This document shows, one piece after another, positions 51,855 through 62,146 of a stretch of DNA of 64,000 nt. The number at the start of each line of letters is the position of its first letter. Within the stretch, counting starts at the first letter, position 1. The notes under the pieces are model-generated. The model was not told where the DNA came from, ran no database searches, and saw only the letters and a program-made list of their open reading frames with translations. Origin of the DNA: JANQIV01 sp050117315 (lineage in GTDB: Bacteria > Bacteroidota > Ignavibacteria > Ignavibacteriales > Melioribacteraceae); contig JASFMY010000021.1 of assembly GCA_050117315.1 (NCBI GenBank), forward strand, positions 1-64,000, read 5' to 3'. Both the position numbers and the translations under genes were made by a program.

Positions 51855-53297
51855 TTATTCAACTACTGAAAATTGCATCCAATGTTTTCTGCTTGTATCT
51901 GTTATCGGCGCTCCTGCAGTGTATATAATTATGTCGTCTTTTTCAACCAGTTTATTATTGTTTAATATGTCATTGGCCTGTTCAATTGCAATGTTTTCAT
52001 TCCCGAAGTTGTCGATATAATACGGAATTACACCGTAGTATAGGTTCAATGTGTTTAGTGTCTCAAATTTATCGGCAATTGCTATTATTTTCTGGTTAGG
52101 TCTGAACTTTGAAATAATTCTTGCTTTTCTGCCGTAGTGGGTAAAGATAACAATCAAGCTTGCATCAATTTGTTTTGCTACGTTGCAAATTGCGGCACCT
52201 GCTGCGTCAAATAGATTATCCACCAGGTCTTCGGGAATTTTGTACTCTATATTTGAATTGTATGAAGGATGGGCTTCGGTATTAAGCAGAATCTTTTTCA
52301 TTATGCTTACAGTTTCAAAAGGGTATTCGCCTATAGAAGTTTCTGCACTTAGCATAACTACGTCTGTACCGTCCCATACTGCATTGGCAACATCGGTAGC
52401 TTCCGCTCTTGTTGGTACCGGGTTGTGAACCATTGATTCCAGCATTTGTGTGGCAGTAATAACAAGTTTGCCGCGTGATCTTGCTTTTCTTATTATTTGT
52501 TTTTGGATTAACGGAACTTCATGCGGATCCATTTCTACTCCTAGATCACCTCTTGCTACCATTACGCCGTCTGCTTCGTTTATTATTTCGTCAAGATTAT
52601 TAACAGCTTCCGGTTTTTCAATTTTTGCAATAATTGGGATATTCTTATTTTTTTCTTTAAGGATATTTCTCAAATCAATTATATCATGCGGGTTTCTAAC
52701 AAAAGATAACGCTATAAAATCAACTCTATGGTTCAGCGCAAACTCAATATCTGAAATATCTTTTTCAGTAAGAGAAGGGGTGCTTAGTTTCATTCCCGGC
52801 AGGTTCATTCCTTTTTTCGGCTTTAGTCTGCCGCCTTCTATAATATCACATATAATAGAGTCATCCTTAATTTCTTTTACCTTTAATTCTATCAAACCGT
52901 CGTCAATTAATATTTTATCCCCTATTGAAGCATCTTTTGTTAAAAGTTCATAGGAGGTAGAAATTTTTTTTGAATTGCCGACAATATCTTTAACTGTAAT
53001 TTCAATTTGTTCCCCTGTTGAAATAAATATTTCATCTTCCGCGAGTTTACCTATTCTAATCTTGGGTCCCTGTAAATCAATTAAAATTGCTATGGGCAGC
53101 ATATTCTTTTTACATAGTTTATCAATATTACAGAACACCTTTTCAAAATATCCATAGCTTCCGTGCGAAAAATTTAACCTGAACGCGTTTGCCCCGGCAT
53201 CGACTAATTTCTCCAAACATTCAATTGAGTCTGTGGCGGGACCAATTGTTGTTAAGATTTTTGTTTTTGCAATTTGTTCTAGTTTTCTCTCTGTCAT
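51855..53297 (-). CDS. pyk: Pyruvate kinase
   Basis: Last step of glycolysis: phosphoenolpyruvate plus ADP to pyruvate plus ATP. KILTTIGPATDSIECLEKLV and AFRLNFSHGSYGYF open the barrel; the signature IPIIAKIEKPEAVNNLDEII ending GVMVARGDLGVEM carries the catalytic Lys and metal-binding Glu/Asp; TRAEATDVANAVWDGTDVVM and LSAETSIGEYPFE follow. Length of 480 aa is typical. Its start overlaps the lonB stop by 4 bp (ATGA type), so the two are translationally coupled. Confidence 0.97.
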   Translation of the reverse strand: MTERKLEQIAKTKILTTIGPATDSIECLEKLVDAGANAFRLNFSHGSYGYFEKVFCNIDKLCKKNMLPIAILIDLQGPKIRIGKLAEDEIFISTGEQIEITVKDIVGNSKKISTSYELLTKDASIGDKILIDDGLIELKVKEIKDDSIICDIIEGGRLKPKKGMNLPGMKLSTPSLTEKDISDIEFALNHRVDFIALSFVRNPHDIIDLRNILKEKNKNIPIIAKIEKPEAVNNLDEIINEADGVMVARGDLGVEMDPHEVPLIQKQIIRKARSRGKLVITATQMLESMVHNPVPTRAEATDVANAVWDGTDVVMLSAETSIGEYPFETVSIMKKILLNTEAHPSYNSNIEYKIPEDLVDNLFDAAGAAICNVAKQIDASLIVIFTHYGRKARIISKFRPNQKIIAIADKFETLNTLNLYYGVIPYYIDNFGNENIAIEQANDILNNNKLVEKDDIIIYTAGAPITDTSRKHWMQFSVVE

Positions 53298-55762
53298 TTC
53301 TTTTTCCTGGAAGTTGAGGTTCTCTTCTTTGCGTCGGTTATATATGCCGGTTTTGGTTTAATTCTTACATATAGTTCTTTTAATTTTTTTTCAACGTTAC
53401 AATAGATTGTATCGGCTTCAAACTTCCCGATTTTTGATAACGTGCCTGCTTTGCAGCCCGTTAAAATTTCAATAGCATCATCTACATTTTCAACAGGGTA
53501 TATGTGGAATTTTTTTTCTTCTACGGCTTTTAAAATTTCTTCCTTCAACATTAAATCATCGACATTCTGCCGGGGAATTATTACTCCTTGTTTACCGGTT
53601 AATCCCCGTGTATTACAAATATCAAAGAAGCCTTCAATTTTTTCATTTACACCTCCTATAGGTTGAATATCCCCTTTTTGGTTTACCGAGCCGGTTATAG
53701 CAAGCGATTGTCTGATAGGCACCTCTGCAATACATGAAAGCAAAGCGCAGATTTCTGTTACGGAAGCACTGTCTCCGTCTATCATACCGTAGCCTTGTTC
53801 AAAAACCAAACTTGCCGAGAACGAAAGGGGAATTTTTCTTCCGAATTTTTCGCGGAAATATCCGCCGATTATCAATACACCTTTATTGTGAGAGCTGCCG
53901 CTTAGACCGGCTTCCCTTTCTACATTAATAATACTACCGTTGCCCAATCCTACGGTAGCTGTTATGCGGGAAGGTTTTCCGAACGAGTGATTATTGGTTC
54001 CGTAAACGGCAAGACCGTTTATCTGGCCTATTCTTTCGCCTTCAGTGTCAATCATTATGTTGCCGTCTTTAATCATTTCAGACATTTTTGATTCATACAT
54101 GCCATGCCTTTCACGGGATGATTCATAAGCTTTAATTACATGAAATGCTTTTACTATATCCGTTCCGTCGTCTTTTGCCCAAAAGCTTGATTCTCTGGCA
54201 AGGTCTGCAATATAAGCAAATCTTGTAGTCAGCTTTTCTTTTCTGCCTGCATAACGAGCCCCGTATTCTGCAATTTTTGCCAGGGCGGTATTATCAAAAT
54301 CGAGCAGGCTTTCTTTGTCAATTAATTTTTTTATAACCCTTGAGTCCTCGACCAAAGCGGATTCTGTATTTTTCATTTCATAATCAAAGTCGGCTTTAAC
54401 TTTGAATATTTTGTTAAAGTCGTCTTCCATTCCGGAAAGGATAGAATAAATACGGTCGTTGCCTATTAGAATTATTTTGGTGTCTATTTCTATAGGTTCC
54501 GGTTTTAATACGCTTGGAGTGTATTGATAGAAATTCGGGTTGTCCTGAATTTCAAGTTTACCGTAAAGCAAAACTCTCTTAAGCGAACGCCACACACCCG
54601 GTTCCGTAAATGTATCAAGGGCGTTTAGAACTAAGTATCCGCCGTTGGCTCTTAAAAGTGATCCGGCTTTAATTCTTGAAAAGTCTGCAAACCAGCTCCC
54701 CGAGGCATCCCTGTATTTTTCAATTGTTCCGAAAAGATTTGTGTAAGAAGGCGAAGTCTCTATAATTACTGGGCATTCTTTTAACTCTGAGTTATCTAAA
54801 ACTATATTTACATCATAATCCTGCAGGTAATCAATTACATATCCTTCTTCTGTTTTTTCTTGAGCAGGCTTTACTCCCTTAAAAATTTCAAGCTCGTTCA
54901 TGATGTTGCTTTTAACCTGTTCCAGATAAGAATTTATTTTGGGATAGTTAAATTTTTCCAGTATCTCATCTATAGTTTCATTTACCAAATCATGCACCGC
55001 ATCTTTTTCAAGCGTTATAAGCTTTGCCTGGAATTCTTTGCCCAGCTTCAGTGCCGTCTTTGCAATAGACTGGAGTTCTGTTTGATACTTAGTATATTTT
55101 TTTGTTATAGTTTCCGCCTGGCTTTTGGTAATTTTATTTGATTGAACAAATTCTCCCAGTTGCGAAATAATTACCGGTTGATTTTCAATTATGGGCAGTA
55201 CCTCCGGCCGGGGCATTTCCCCGAATTTTACCTGTCCTAGAGCAAAGCCGTCTTCTTTTAGTTTGTCTTCAAACTTTGACATAATTTCTTTCTGCTTTTC
55301 ACCGAATTCATTCTGCAGTTTTTCTTTCTTAAGTTTTACGGGTTTTGATTCCAGAACATGGGGAATATTCTCCTGGAGAAATTTTATTGAACTTTCTAAT
55401 TCGGACTTAAATTCTTTTGCCCGTCCCGCCGGAAACAGCAGCAGTATAGGTCTGTCCGGGTCTTTAAAATTGTTTACATAGGCATAGTCGTTAACTGTAG
55501 GACATTCGGGGCTGATGGTTTCAAGCATTTGTTTTACGGTTGTAAACTTACCTGTTCCCGATAAGCCGGTTATAAAAATATTATAACCCTGACTTCGTAA
55601 ATCCACCCCTAGCCGTAAAGCTTTTATAGCTCTTTCCTGTCCCACAATTCCTTCAATTGGTTTGATCTGTGTCGTAGACTCAGCGAATATTTGGGGATCG
55701 CAAGTCCATCTTAACTCTTGCGATGTTAATTCTTTAAATTTTAGTTTTCTCTTTAGTGCCAT
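53294..55762 (-). CDS. Lon-type ATP-dependent protease, LonB/LonC-like
   Basis: An 822-aa protease with an AAA-type ATPase and a C-terminal S16 peptidase domain. Walker A FITGLSGTGKFTTV (66-72) is near the N-terminus; KIILIGNDRIYSILSG is in the ATPase core; the S16 dyad is Ser665 in DGDSASVTEICALLS and Lys708 in GGVNEKIEGFFDI, 43 residues apart as in E. coli Lon. There is no LAN substrate domain; instead a long helical segment (about 150-290) interrupts the ATPase, as in the AAA_32 family. It degrades unfolded or regulated proteins. First in an operon with pyk. Confidence 0.92.
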   Translation of the reverse strand: MALKRKLKFKELTSQELRWTCDPQIFAESTTQIKPIEGIVGQERAIKALRLGVDLRSQGYNIFITGLSGTGKFTTVKQMLETISPECPTVNDYAYVNNFKDPDRPILLLFPAGRAKEFKSELESSIKFLQENIPHVLESKPVKLKKEKLQNEFGEKQKEIMSKFEDKLKEDGFALGQVKFGEMPRPEVLPIIENQPVIISQLGEFVQSNKITKSQAETITKKYTKYQTELQSIAKTALKLGKEFQAKLITLEKDAVHDLVNETIDEILEKFNYPKINSYLEQVKSNIMNELEIFKGVKPAQEKTEEGYVIDYLQDYDVNIVLDNSELKECPVIIETSPSYTNLFGTIEKYRDASGSWFADFSRIKAGSLLRANGGYLVLNALDTFTEPGVWRSLKRVLLYGKLEIQDNPNFYQYTPSVLKPEPIEIDTKIILIGNDRIYSILSGMEDDFNKIFKVKADFDYEMKNTESALVEDSRVIKKLIDKESLLDFDNTALAKIAEYGARYAGRKEKLTTRFAYIADLARESSFWAKDDGTDIVKAFHVIKAYESSRERHGMYESKMSEMIKDGNIMIDTEGERIGQINGLAVYGTNNHSFGKPSRITATVGLGNGSIINVEREAGLSGSSHNKGVLIIGGYFREKFGRKIPLSFSASLVFEQGYGMIDGDSASVTEICALLSCIAEVPIRQSLAITGSVNQKGDIQPIGGVNEKIEGFFDICNTRGLTGKQGVIIPRQNVDDLMLKEEILKAVEEKKFHIYPVENVDDAIEILTGCKAGTLSKIGKFEADTIYCNVEKKLKELYVRIKPKPAYITDAKKRTSTSRKKK

Positions 55763-55962
55763 AGCAATCTCAAACTTTTTTATTCTGATGTGAAATAAAA
55801 AAATAATATATAAATGTTCCTTTTAAAATATCATTATTATTTCATTAATTAAGCTAATTTCGCAAATAATAGTTTTGCGGCAAAGATTTTAGGTCTTATT
55901 TTTCGATGCCGCATCTTTCGGGATGAAGGTAAAGGTCTGTCTATTTTAAAAAGGAAATAAAT

Positions 55963-58900
55963 TTGAGTGAATTACTCCTTAAAAGATTTAACAAACTTAA
56001 CAGCATAGTAAAGCTTGGGAATTATATTAATGAGAACAATGGTAATATATTTATTTCACCTTTCAAGGGATCCGCAAAATCTCTTTTTGTTAAAGAATTA
56101 TTCAAAAAGAAAAAAAATATTTTTCTTCCTCAATTAAAAGTGCAGGATGTAAAAGAAACTGTAGTTGAACTTAACATACTCGGATTAAACGGCAGCATAA
56201 TATCAATTGATAAATTTGAAAATGATGTAATCCAGGAAACACTCACAAACATTTCAAATAAGGAACAATTTATTCTTGTTGCCCCATACGAGATTTTTAA
56301 GATACCGCTTCCGTCTAAAGATAACATTATCAAAAGTACAACACGTTTGGAAGTCGGCACTGAATTTAATTACGATGATTTGATTGAATACCTTAATCTT
56401 ATTAACTATAGGCAGGATAAATATGTTGACGCTGCGGGAGACTTTGCAGTAAGAGGTTCAATAATTGATGTTTGGTCATACAGCGAACGTACACCTTGCA
56501 GGCTTGAGTTTGACGGAGATTTTATAGAGTCAATCCGTTATTTCGATCCCGAAAGCCAGCGTTCAGCAGCAAAAATTAATTGTGTAACAATAGCGTCGCC
56601 CGTAAATAATGAAGAACAGGAATACTCCTCAAATATTTTTGATTACTTAAAAGATCCGTTGATTATCGCTTCCGAATTTGAATTGAAAAATCTTTATAAA
56701 GAAAAAAAAGAAAAATCTGAACTTGAAATTGATGACTATGATGATGAATTAAAAAAAGAATTGTTTGAAGCTGAAGAAGAAGTTAAAGCAGTTGAAGATG
56801 ATGGGGGGGATGAAATTGCAGGCAACGGGATTAACTCGGTTAATGAATTATTGACTAAAGATGTAAAATGGATCATTGAGCAGGAAATAAGAGAAGGGAA
56901 CGAGCGGATGGAATTAGGACTGTCCGAACATTCTCAGATCAATTCCAACTTTGAATTGCTGTTTAATTTGTTAAAAGATTATTCTTCAAAAGATTTTAAT
57001 GTAATTATCACATCGGAAAACGATCTGCAGGGCAACAGGCTGGTTGATCTGCTGTCGTCTTATAACGATGAATTAAAAGAATTAATTGATTCCGGTAAAA
57101 TAAAATTTGAAGTGCTGGCAATTAAAAACGGGTTCATTTCAAAAAAAGAAAAGCTGTTTATTTTAACTGATTACCAGATTTTTAATAAACCCTACCGCGC
57201 ATTTTTATCTTCAAAAAAGAAATATAAAAAATCACGGGTAAAAGATTTCGCTTCTATTAAAAGAGGCGATTACGTTGTTCACGAAAATTTCGGTATCGGG
57301 CAGTATTCAGGGTTGGAGACAATTAAAATAGGTCAGATACAGCAGGAAAGCATAAAAATACTTTACGCAGAAGGCGGAGTGGTTTACGTAAACTTGAATT
57401 ATCTGTCGCTTGTAAAAAAATACTCTTCGCAGGAAAAAGGAACCCCAAAATTATCTGTACTCGGCAGCAACGAATGGAAATCAACAAAGAAAAAAGTTAA
57501 AGCAAAAATAAAAGATGCTGCAAACCAGTTGATAAAACTTTACGCAAAAAGAAAAGCAGCTAAAGGATTTCAATACAGCGAAGATACAATCTGGCAGAAG
57601 GAGCTTGAGGCATCATTCTTTTATGAAGATACGGTTGACCAGGCTAAAGTTACAGAAGAAGTAAAGTCCGATATGCAATCGGAAAACCCCATGGACAGGC
57701 TGGTATGCGGCGATGTTGGATTTGGTAAAACCGAGATAGCAGTACGCGCAGCGTTTAAAGCTATTAACGACGGCAAACAGGTTGGCCTGCTTGTGCCCAC
57801 TACAATTCTTGCCGAACAGCATTTCAATACTTTTCAAGACAGGCTTAAACAATTTCCCGTTAGGGTTGGGGTACTTTCAAGGTTTTTAACTAAAGCAAAG
57901 CAGACAAATACAGTAGAAGCCCTTGAGAAAGGGGAAGTAGACGTAATTATCGGCACTCATAGACTTTTGTCGAAAGATATAAAATTTAAAGATTTGGGGC
58001 TGCTGATTATAGACGAAGAACACCGCTTCGGGGTTATGGCAAAAGAAAAATTGCGTGAGTTTAAAGCAAATGTTGATACCCTTACATTAACAGCAACTCC
58101 CATTCCGAGAACTTTAAACATGTCGCTTTTAGGCGCAAGGGATTTATCAATAATTGCGACACCGCCTCCGAACCGCCAGCCTATTTATACAAGGGTTGAA
58201 AAGTTCGACATTCTTCACATACGCGAATGGGTGCTTAAAGAAATTCAAAGAAGCGGGCAGATTTATTTTGTTCACGACCGCGTCCAGTCGATTAATAAAA
58301 TTGCAGGATATTTATCAAAACATATTCCCGAAATAAATATAGGTGTTGCGCACGGGCAGATGCGTCCCGCCCAGCTTGAAAAAGTGATTTACGATTTCCT
58401 GAATAAAAAATACCACATGCTAATTGCGACAAAAATTATTGAATCGGGATTGGATATTCCAAACGTAAATACAATTATTATCAACCGTGCCGACAGGTTT
58501 GGTTTGGCTGAGCTTCATCAATTACGCGGAAGAGTAGGCAGGTCTGATAGGCAGGCATACGCATATTTGATTGTGCCGTCATTAAATACAATTACAAAAA
58601 AAGCAGTAAAAAGATTACAGGCAATTGAAGAGTACACCGACCTTGGCGAAGGATTTAGTCTCTCAATGCGTGATCTTGAAATTAGGGGAGCAGGGAATTT
58701 GCTCGGTACGGAACAAAGCGGGGCAATTGATACGGTTGGGTTTGACCTTTATATGAAATTACTCGATGAAGCGGTGGAGGAACTAAAGAACGAACAGTAT
58801 AAAGATGTTTTTAAAGATTTGCCGAAACATATTGAAAGATCATCACCTACAATAGATACTTATTTTGAAGTTGGAATTCCAAAAAAATATATGCCGGATC

Positions 58901-59313
58901 AATCCGATAGGCTGAGCTTTTATACAGCATTATTTTCAATGGTAAAAATTGAAGAGCTTGATGAAATCCGTGAAGAGATGGAAGATAAATTCGGCAGATT
59001 TCCGTTTATTGTAGAGAGATTGATTTTAACGGCAATACTCAGGTTTTATGCATCATTTGCATTGTTTGAAAGAGTTGTAGTACAGAGAAATAAAATAGCA
59101 ATAATTCTGCCGAAAGGAGACCGTGAAGAGTTTTACAAAGAAAAATTTGCGAAACTTATGCAGTTTATAATGGATAATCACAAATCCGATTTTCAATTTG
59201 TGCAGGGCAAAGACGTAATGAAACTGGAAAAGAAAAATATATTCACTTCCGAAGAGGCGGTTTTAAGAAATCTTATTGAGTTTTGTAAAGAGATTATTAA
59301 AGTAATAGAGTAA
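55963..59313 (+). CDS. mfd: Transcription-repair coupling factor
   Basis: Displaces stalled RNA polymerase and recruits UvrA. The 1116-aa protein starts at TTG (MSELLLKRFNKL) after AAGGA. Order: UvrB-like N-terminal region, an acidic linker near 245-285 (LEIDDYDDELKKELFEAEEE), the CarD-like polymerase-interaction domain (IKRGDYVVHENFGIGQYSGL), the RecG-like translocase with Walker A VCGDVGFGKTEIAVRAAFKA (about 584-592) and DEEHRF (684), and the C-terminal TRCF domain. Slightly shorter than E. coli Mfd (1148). Stands alone between divergent and downstream genes. Confidence 0.96.
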   Translation: MSELLLKRFNKLNSIVKLGNYINENNGNIFISPFKGSAKSLFVKELFKKKKNIFLPQLKVQDVKETVVELNILGLNGSIISIDKFENDVIQETLTNISNKEQFILVAPYEIFKIPLPSKDNIIKSTTRLEVGTEFNYDDLIEYLNLINYRQDKYVDAAGDFAVRGSIIDVWSYSERTPCRLEFDGDFIESIRYFDPESQRSAAKINCVTIASPVNNEEQEYSSNIFDYLKDPLIIASEFELKNLYKEKKEKSELEIDDYDDELKKELFEAEEEVKAVEDDGGDEIAGNGINSVNELLTKDVKWIIEQEIREGNERMELGLSEHSQINSNFELLFNLLKDYSSKDFNVIITSENDLQGNRLVDLLSSYNDELKELIDSGKIKFEVLAIKNGFISKKEKLFILTDYQIFNKPYRAFLSSKKKYKKSRVKDFASIKRGDYVVHENFGIGQYSGLETIKIGQIQQESIKILYAEGGVVYVNLNYLSLVKKYSSQEKGTPKLSVLGSNEWKSTKKKVKAKIKDAANQLIKLYAKRKAAKGFQYSEDTIWQKELEASFFYEDTVDQAKVTEEVKSDMQSENPMDRLVCGDVGFGKTEIAVRAAFKAINDGKQVGLLVPTTILAEQHFNTFQDRLKQFPVRVGVLSRFLTKAKQTNTVEALEKGEVDVIIGTHRLLSKDIKFKDLGLLIIDEEHRFGVMAKEKLREFKANVDTLTLTATPIPRTLNMSLLGARDLSIIATPPPNRQPIYTRVEKFDILHIREWVLKEIQRSGQIYFVHDRVQSINKIAGYLSKHIPEINIGVAHGQMRPAQLEKVIYDFLNKKYHMLIATKIIESGLDIPNVNTIIINRADRFGLAELHQLRGRVGRSDRQAYAYLIVPSLNTITKKAVKRLQAIEEYTDLGEGFSLSMRDLEIRGAGNLLGTEQSGAIDTVGFDLYMKLLDEAVEELKNEQYKDVFKDLPKHIERSSPTIDTYFEVGIPKKYMPDQSDRLSFYTALFSMVKIEELDEIREEMEDKFGRFPFIVERLILTAILRFYASFALFERVVVQRNKIAIILPKGDREEFYKEKFAKLMQFIMDNHKSDFQFVQGKDVMKLEKKNIFTSEEAVLRNLIEFCKEIIKVIE

Positions 59314-59448
59314 TGACCTAGTCCAGGATTATTTTTAGTTTAAATTCCCCCATATAAGAAAGAAAATTGTTAAATTGATGCTCTTATTTTAGAAAAGATT
59401 ACCAATTGTCTTTTTTAGGAAAGTAAAGAAATTAAAGGATAAATAAAT

Positions 59449-62127
59449 ATGACTGAATCGAATAAAAATAATATTGACCAAATTAAAGAACAGGAGACCA
59501 GGGAATGGCTTGAATCTCTTGAATATGTTTTGCAAACAGGCGGGCAGGAAAGAGTGAAAGAACTGCTGCACGACCTTGACACTTATGCTCATGAAGCAGG
59601 GGTTGAACTGCCGTTTACTGCTAACACTCCTTATATAAACACAATACCAAAAGAGAAGCAGCCCCACTTTCCCGGCGGAAGAGAAATTGAGAGAAGAATA
59701 AAAAGCTTGATTCGCTGGAATGCTATGGCTATGGTAGTTCGCGCAAACCGTGAATCAAACGGTATCGGCGGGCATATTTCTACTTTTGCTTCGGCGGCTA
59801 CATTATACGAAATAGCATTTAATCATTTTTTCAAAGGGAAAGATGATAATTACGACGGCGACCAGATTTATTTCCAGGGGCACGCTGCACCGGGAATCTA
59901 CGCAAGAGCATTTTTGGAAGGAAGGCTGTCAAAAGAAAAACTGGGAAACTTCAGAAGAGAGTTAAAAAAAGGCGGCGGGCTTTCATCATATCCGCATCCG
60001 AAACTTATGCCGGATTTCTGGGAATTCCCCACAGTGTCAATGGGACTTGGTCCAATTACGGCAATATACCAGGCAAGATTTAACCGTTACCTGGAAGACC
60101 GGGGATTGAAGAACAAAACCAATTCAAAAGTTTGGGCGTTTTTAGGTGACGGTGAAACAGACGAACCGGAAACACTCGGCGCTATTTCATTAGCTTCCCG
60201 CGAAAAATTGGACAACCTGATTTTTGTTATAAATTGCAACTTACAAAGATTGGATGGTCCTGTGAGAGGCAACGGAAAAATTATACAGGAGCTTGAAGCA
60301 GTATTTAGAGGGGCAGGCTGGGACGTAATAAAATTAGTTTGGGGCAGCGAATGGGATGTATTGCTCGAAAAAGACAAATCAGGCGTACTTGTTAAAAGAA
60401 TGAATGAAATTGTTGACGGCGAATCACAAAAATATATTGTTGAAGACGGAGCGTACATAAGGCAGCATTTCTTCGGTAAATATCCCGAGCTGCTTGATAT
60501 GGTCAAAAACTACAGTGACGAACAGCTTGAAAAAATGAAACGGGGTGGGCACGATCCTGAAAAAGTCTATGCTGCATTTAAAGCCGCTGTTGAAACAACC
60601 GGGAAACCGACTGTTGTTTTGGCAAAAACCGTAAAAGGTTACGGACTGGGAGAAGCAGGTGAAGGGAAAAATATTACTCACCAGCAGAAAAAATTAAATG
60701 AAGATGAGCTGAAACACTTTAGAACAAGATTCGGCATCCCGATCTCAGATGAAGAAGTATCCGATGCACCCTTCTACAGGCCTGCGGAAGACAGCCAGGA
60801 AATAAAATACATTAAAGAAAAAAGAAAAGCTTTGGGCGGATATGTTCCGAAGAGACTTGTAAAAAATCAGCCTCTTCAAACTCCCTCAAAAGAGGTATTT
60901 GCTGAATTTAATGATGGAACAGACGGACGTGAAGTATCAACCACAATGGTGTTTGTAAGGATTTTAACTAAGCTTCTAAAGGATAAAGAAATTGGAAAAC
61001 TCATTGTTCCTATTGTCCCTGACGAAGCCCGTACTTTCGGGATGGAATCATTATTCAGGCAGGTAGGAATTTATGCACACTCAGGCCAGCTTTACGAACC
61101 GGTTGACCGTGACAGCCTTCTTTATTATAAAGAGGCCGTCAACGGACAGATACTTGAAGAAGGAATTACGGAGGCAGGTTCAATGTCGTCCTTTATTGCC
61201 GCCGGAACCGCTTATGCAACGCATGGTGTAAATACGATTCCTTTCTTTATTTATTACTCGATGTTTGGATTCCAGCGAATCGGTGACCTTGCTTGGTTAG
61301 CAGCAGATATGCAGTGTAAGGGCTTTCTGGTTGGCGGTACGGCCGGAAGAACAACACTCGCAGGCGAAGGCTTACAGCACCAGGACGGTCAAAGCCATTT
61401 ACTCTCTTATGCAATTCCAAATCTAAAAACTTATGACCCTGCATTTGCTTATGAATTGGCCGTGATTATTAGAGACGGCATTTACAGGATGTATGAAAAG
61501 CAGGAAAGCGTTTTTTATTACATAACCGTAATGAATGAAAATTACGCCCAGCCGAAAATGCCAAAAGGAGTTGAAGAGGGAATATTAAAAGGAATGTACA
61601 AATTCCAATCTACAAAAAAGAAGAGCGCAAAAAAGAAAGCTCACCTTTTGGGAAGCGGCACAATATTGAATGAGGCAATAAAAGCCGCTGAAATTCTTGA
61701 AAAAGATTACGGCGTAGCAACGGACGTTTGGAGCGTTACAAGCTATAAAGAGCTCCACTATGATGTTCTTGAAACAGAGAGGTGGAACAGGCTGAATCCG
61801 GATAAGAAACAAAAAGAACCGTATATAAAAACAATTACAAAAGATGAAACCGGTGTGTTTGTTTCAGCATCTGATTACGTGCAGATTTTAAGTGAAAGTG
61901 TCGCAAAACATATTCCGGGTGAATTAACATCGCTTGGTACTCTCGGATTCGGAAGAAGTGAAAACAGGGCCGGCTTAAGAGACTTTTTTGAAGTAGATAC
62001 AAAACATATCGTTTATGCTGCTTTGTATGCTTTGTATAAAGAAGGAAACCTCAAAAAAGAAGATTTACTAAAAGCGAAAAAATCATTAGGTGTTGATGAG
62101 AATAAACCTAATCCGTTAACTGACTAA
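59449..62127 (+). CDS. aceE: Pyruvate dehydrogenase E1, homodimeric type
   Basis: Decarboxylates pyruvate and acetylates the lipoyl arm of E2. The 892-aa length and HFPGGREIERRIKSLIRWNA are typical of the single-chain AceE. The ThDP motif is VWAFLGDGETDEPETLGAIS to NLIFVINCNLQRLDGPVRGN; KTVKGYGLGEAGEGKNITHQ and AGRTTLAGEGLQHQDGQSHL are diagnostic. Followed after 19 bp by the E2 gene; E3 is not in the window. Two-step operon to acetyl-CoA. Confidence 0.97.
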   Translation: MTESNKNNIDQIKEQETREWLESLEYVLQTGGQERVKELLHDLDTYAHEAGVELPFTANTPYINTIPKEKQPHFPGGREIERRIKSLIRWNAMAMVVRANRESNGIGGHISTFASAATLYEIAFNHFFKGKDDNYDGDQIYFQGHAAPGIYARAFLEGRLSKEKLGNFRRELKKGGGLSSYPHPKLMPDFWEFPTVSMGLGPITAIYQARFNRYLEDRGLKNKTNSKVWAFLGDGETDEPETLGAISLASREKLDNLIFVINCNLQRLDGPVRGNGKIIQELEAVFRGAGWDVIKLVWGSEWDVLLEKDKSGVLVKRMNEIVDGESQKYIVEDGAYIRQHFFGKYPELLDMVKNYSDEQLEKMKRGGHDPEKVYAAFKAAVETTGKPTVVLAKTVKGYGLGEAGEGKNITHQQKKLNEDELKHFRTRFGIPISDEEVSDAPFYRPAEDSQEIKYIKEKRKALGGYVPKRLVKNQPLQTPSKEVFAEFNDGTDGREVSTTMVFVRILTKLLKDKEIGKLIVPIVPDEARTFGMESLFRQVGIYAHSGQLYEPVDRDSLLYYKEAVNGQILEEGITEAGSMSSFIAAGTAYATHGVNTIPFFIYYSMFGFQRIGDLAWLAADMQCKGFLVGGTAGRTTLAGEGLQHQDGQSHLLSYAIPNLKTYDPAFAYELAVIIRDGIYRMYEKQESVFYYITVMNENYAQPKMPKGVEEGILKGMYKFQSTKKKSAKKKAHLLGSGTILNEAIKAAEILEKDYGVATDVWSVTSYKELHYDVLETERWNRLNPDKKQKEPYIKTITKDETGVFVSASDYVQILSESVAKHIPGELTSLGTLGFGRSENRAGLRDFFEVDTKHIVYAALYALYKEGNLKKEDLLKAKKSLGVDENKPNPLTD

Positions 62128-62146
62128 TAAAAAAATTGGAATAAAA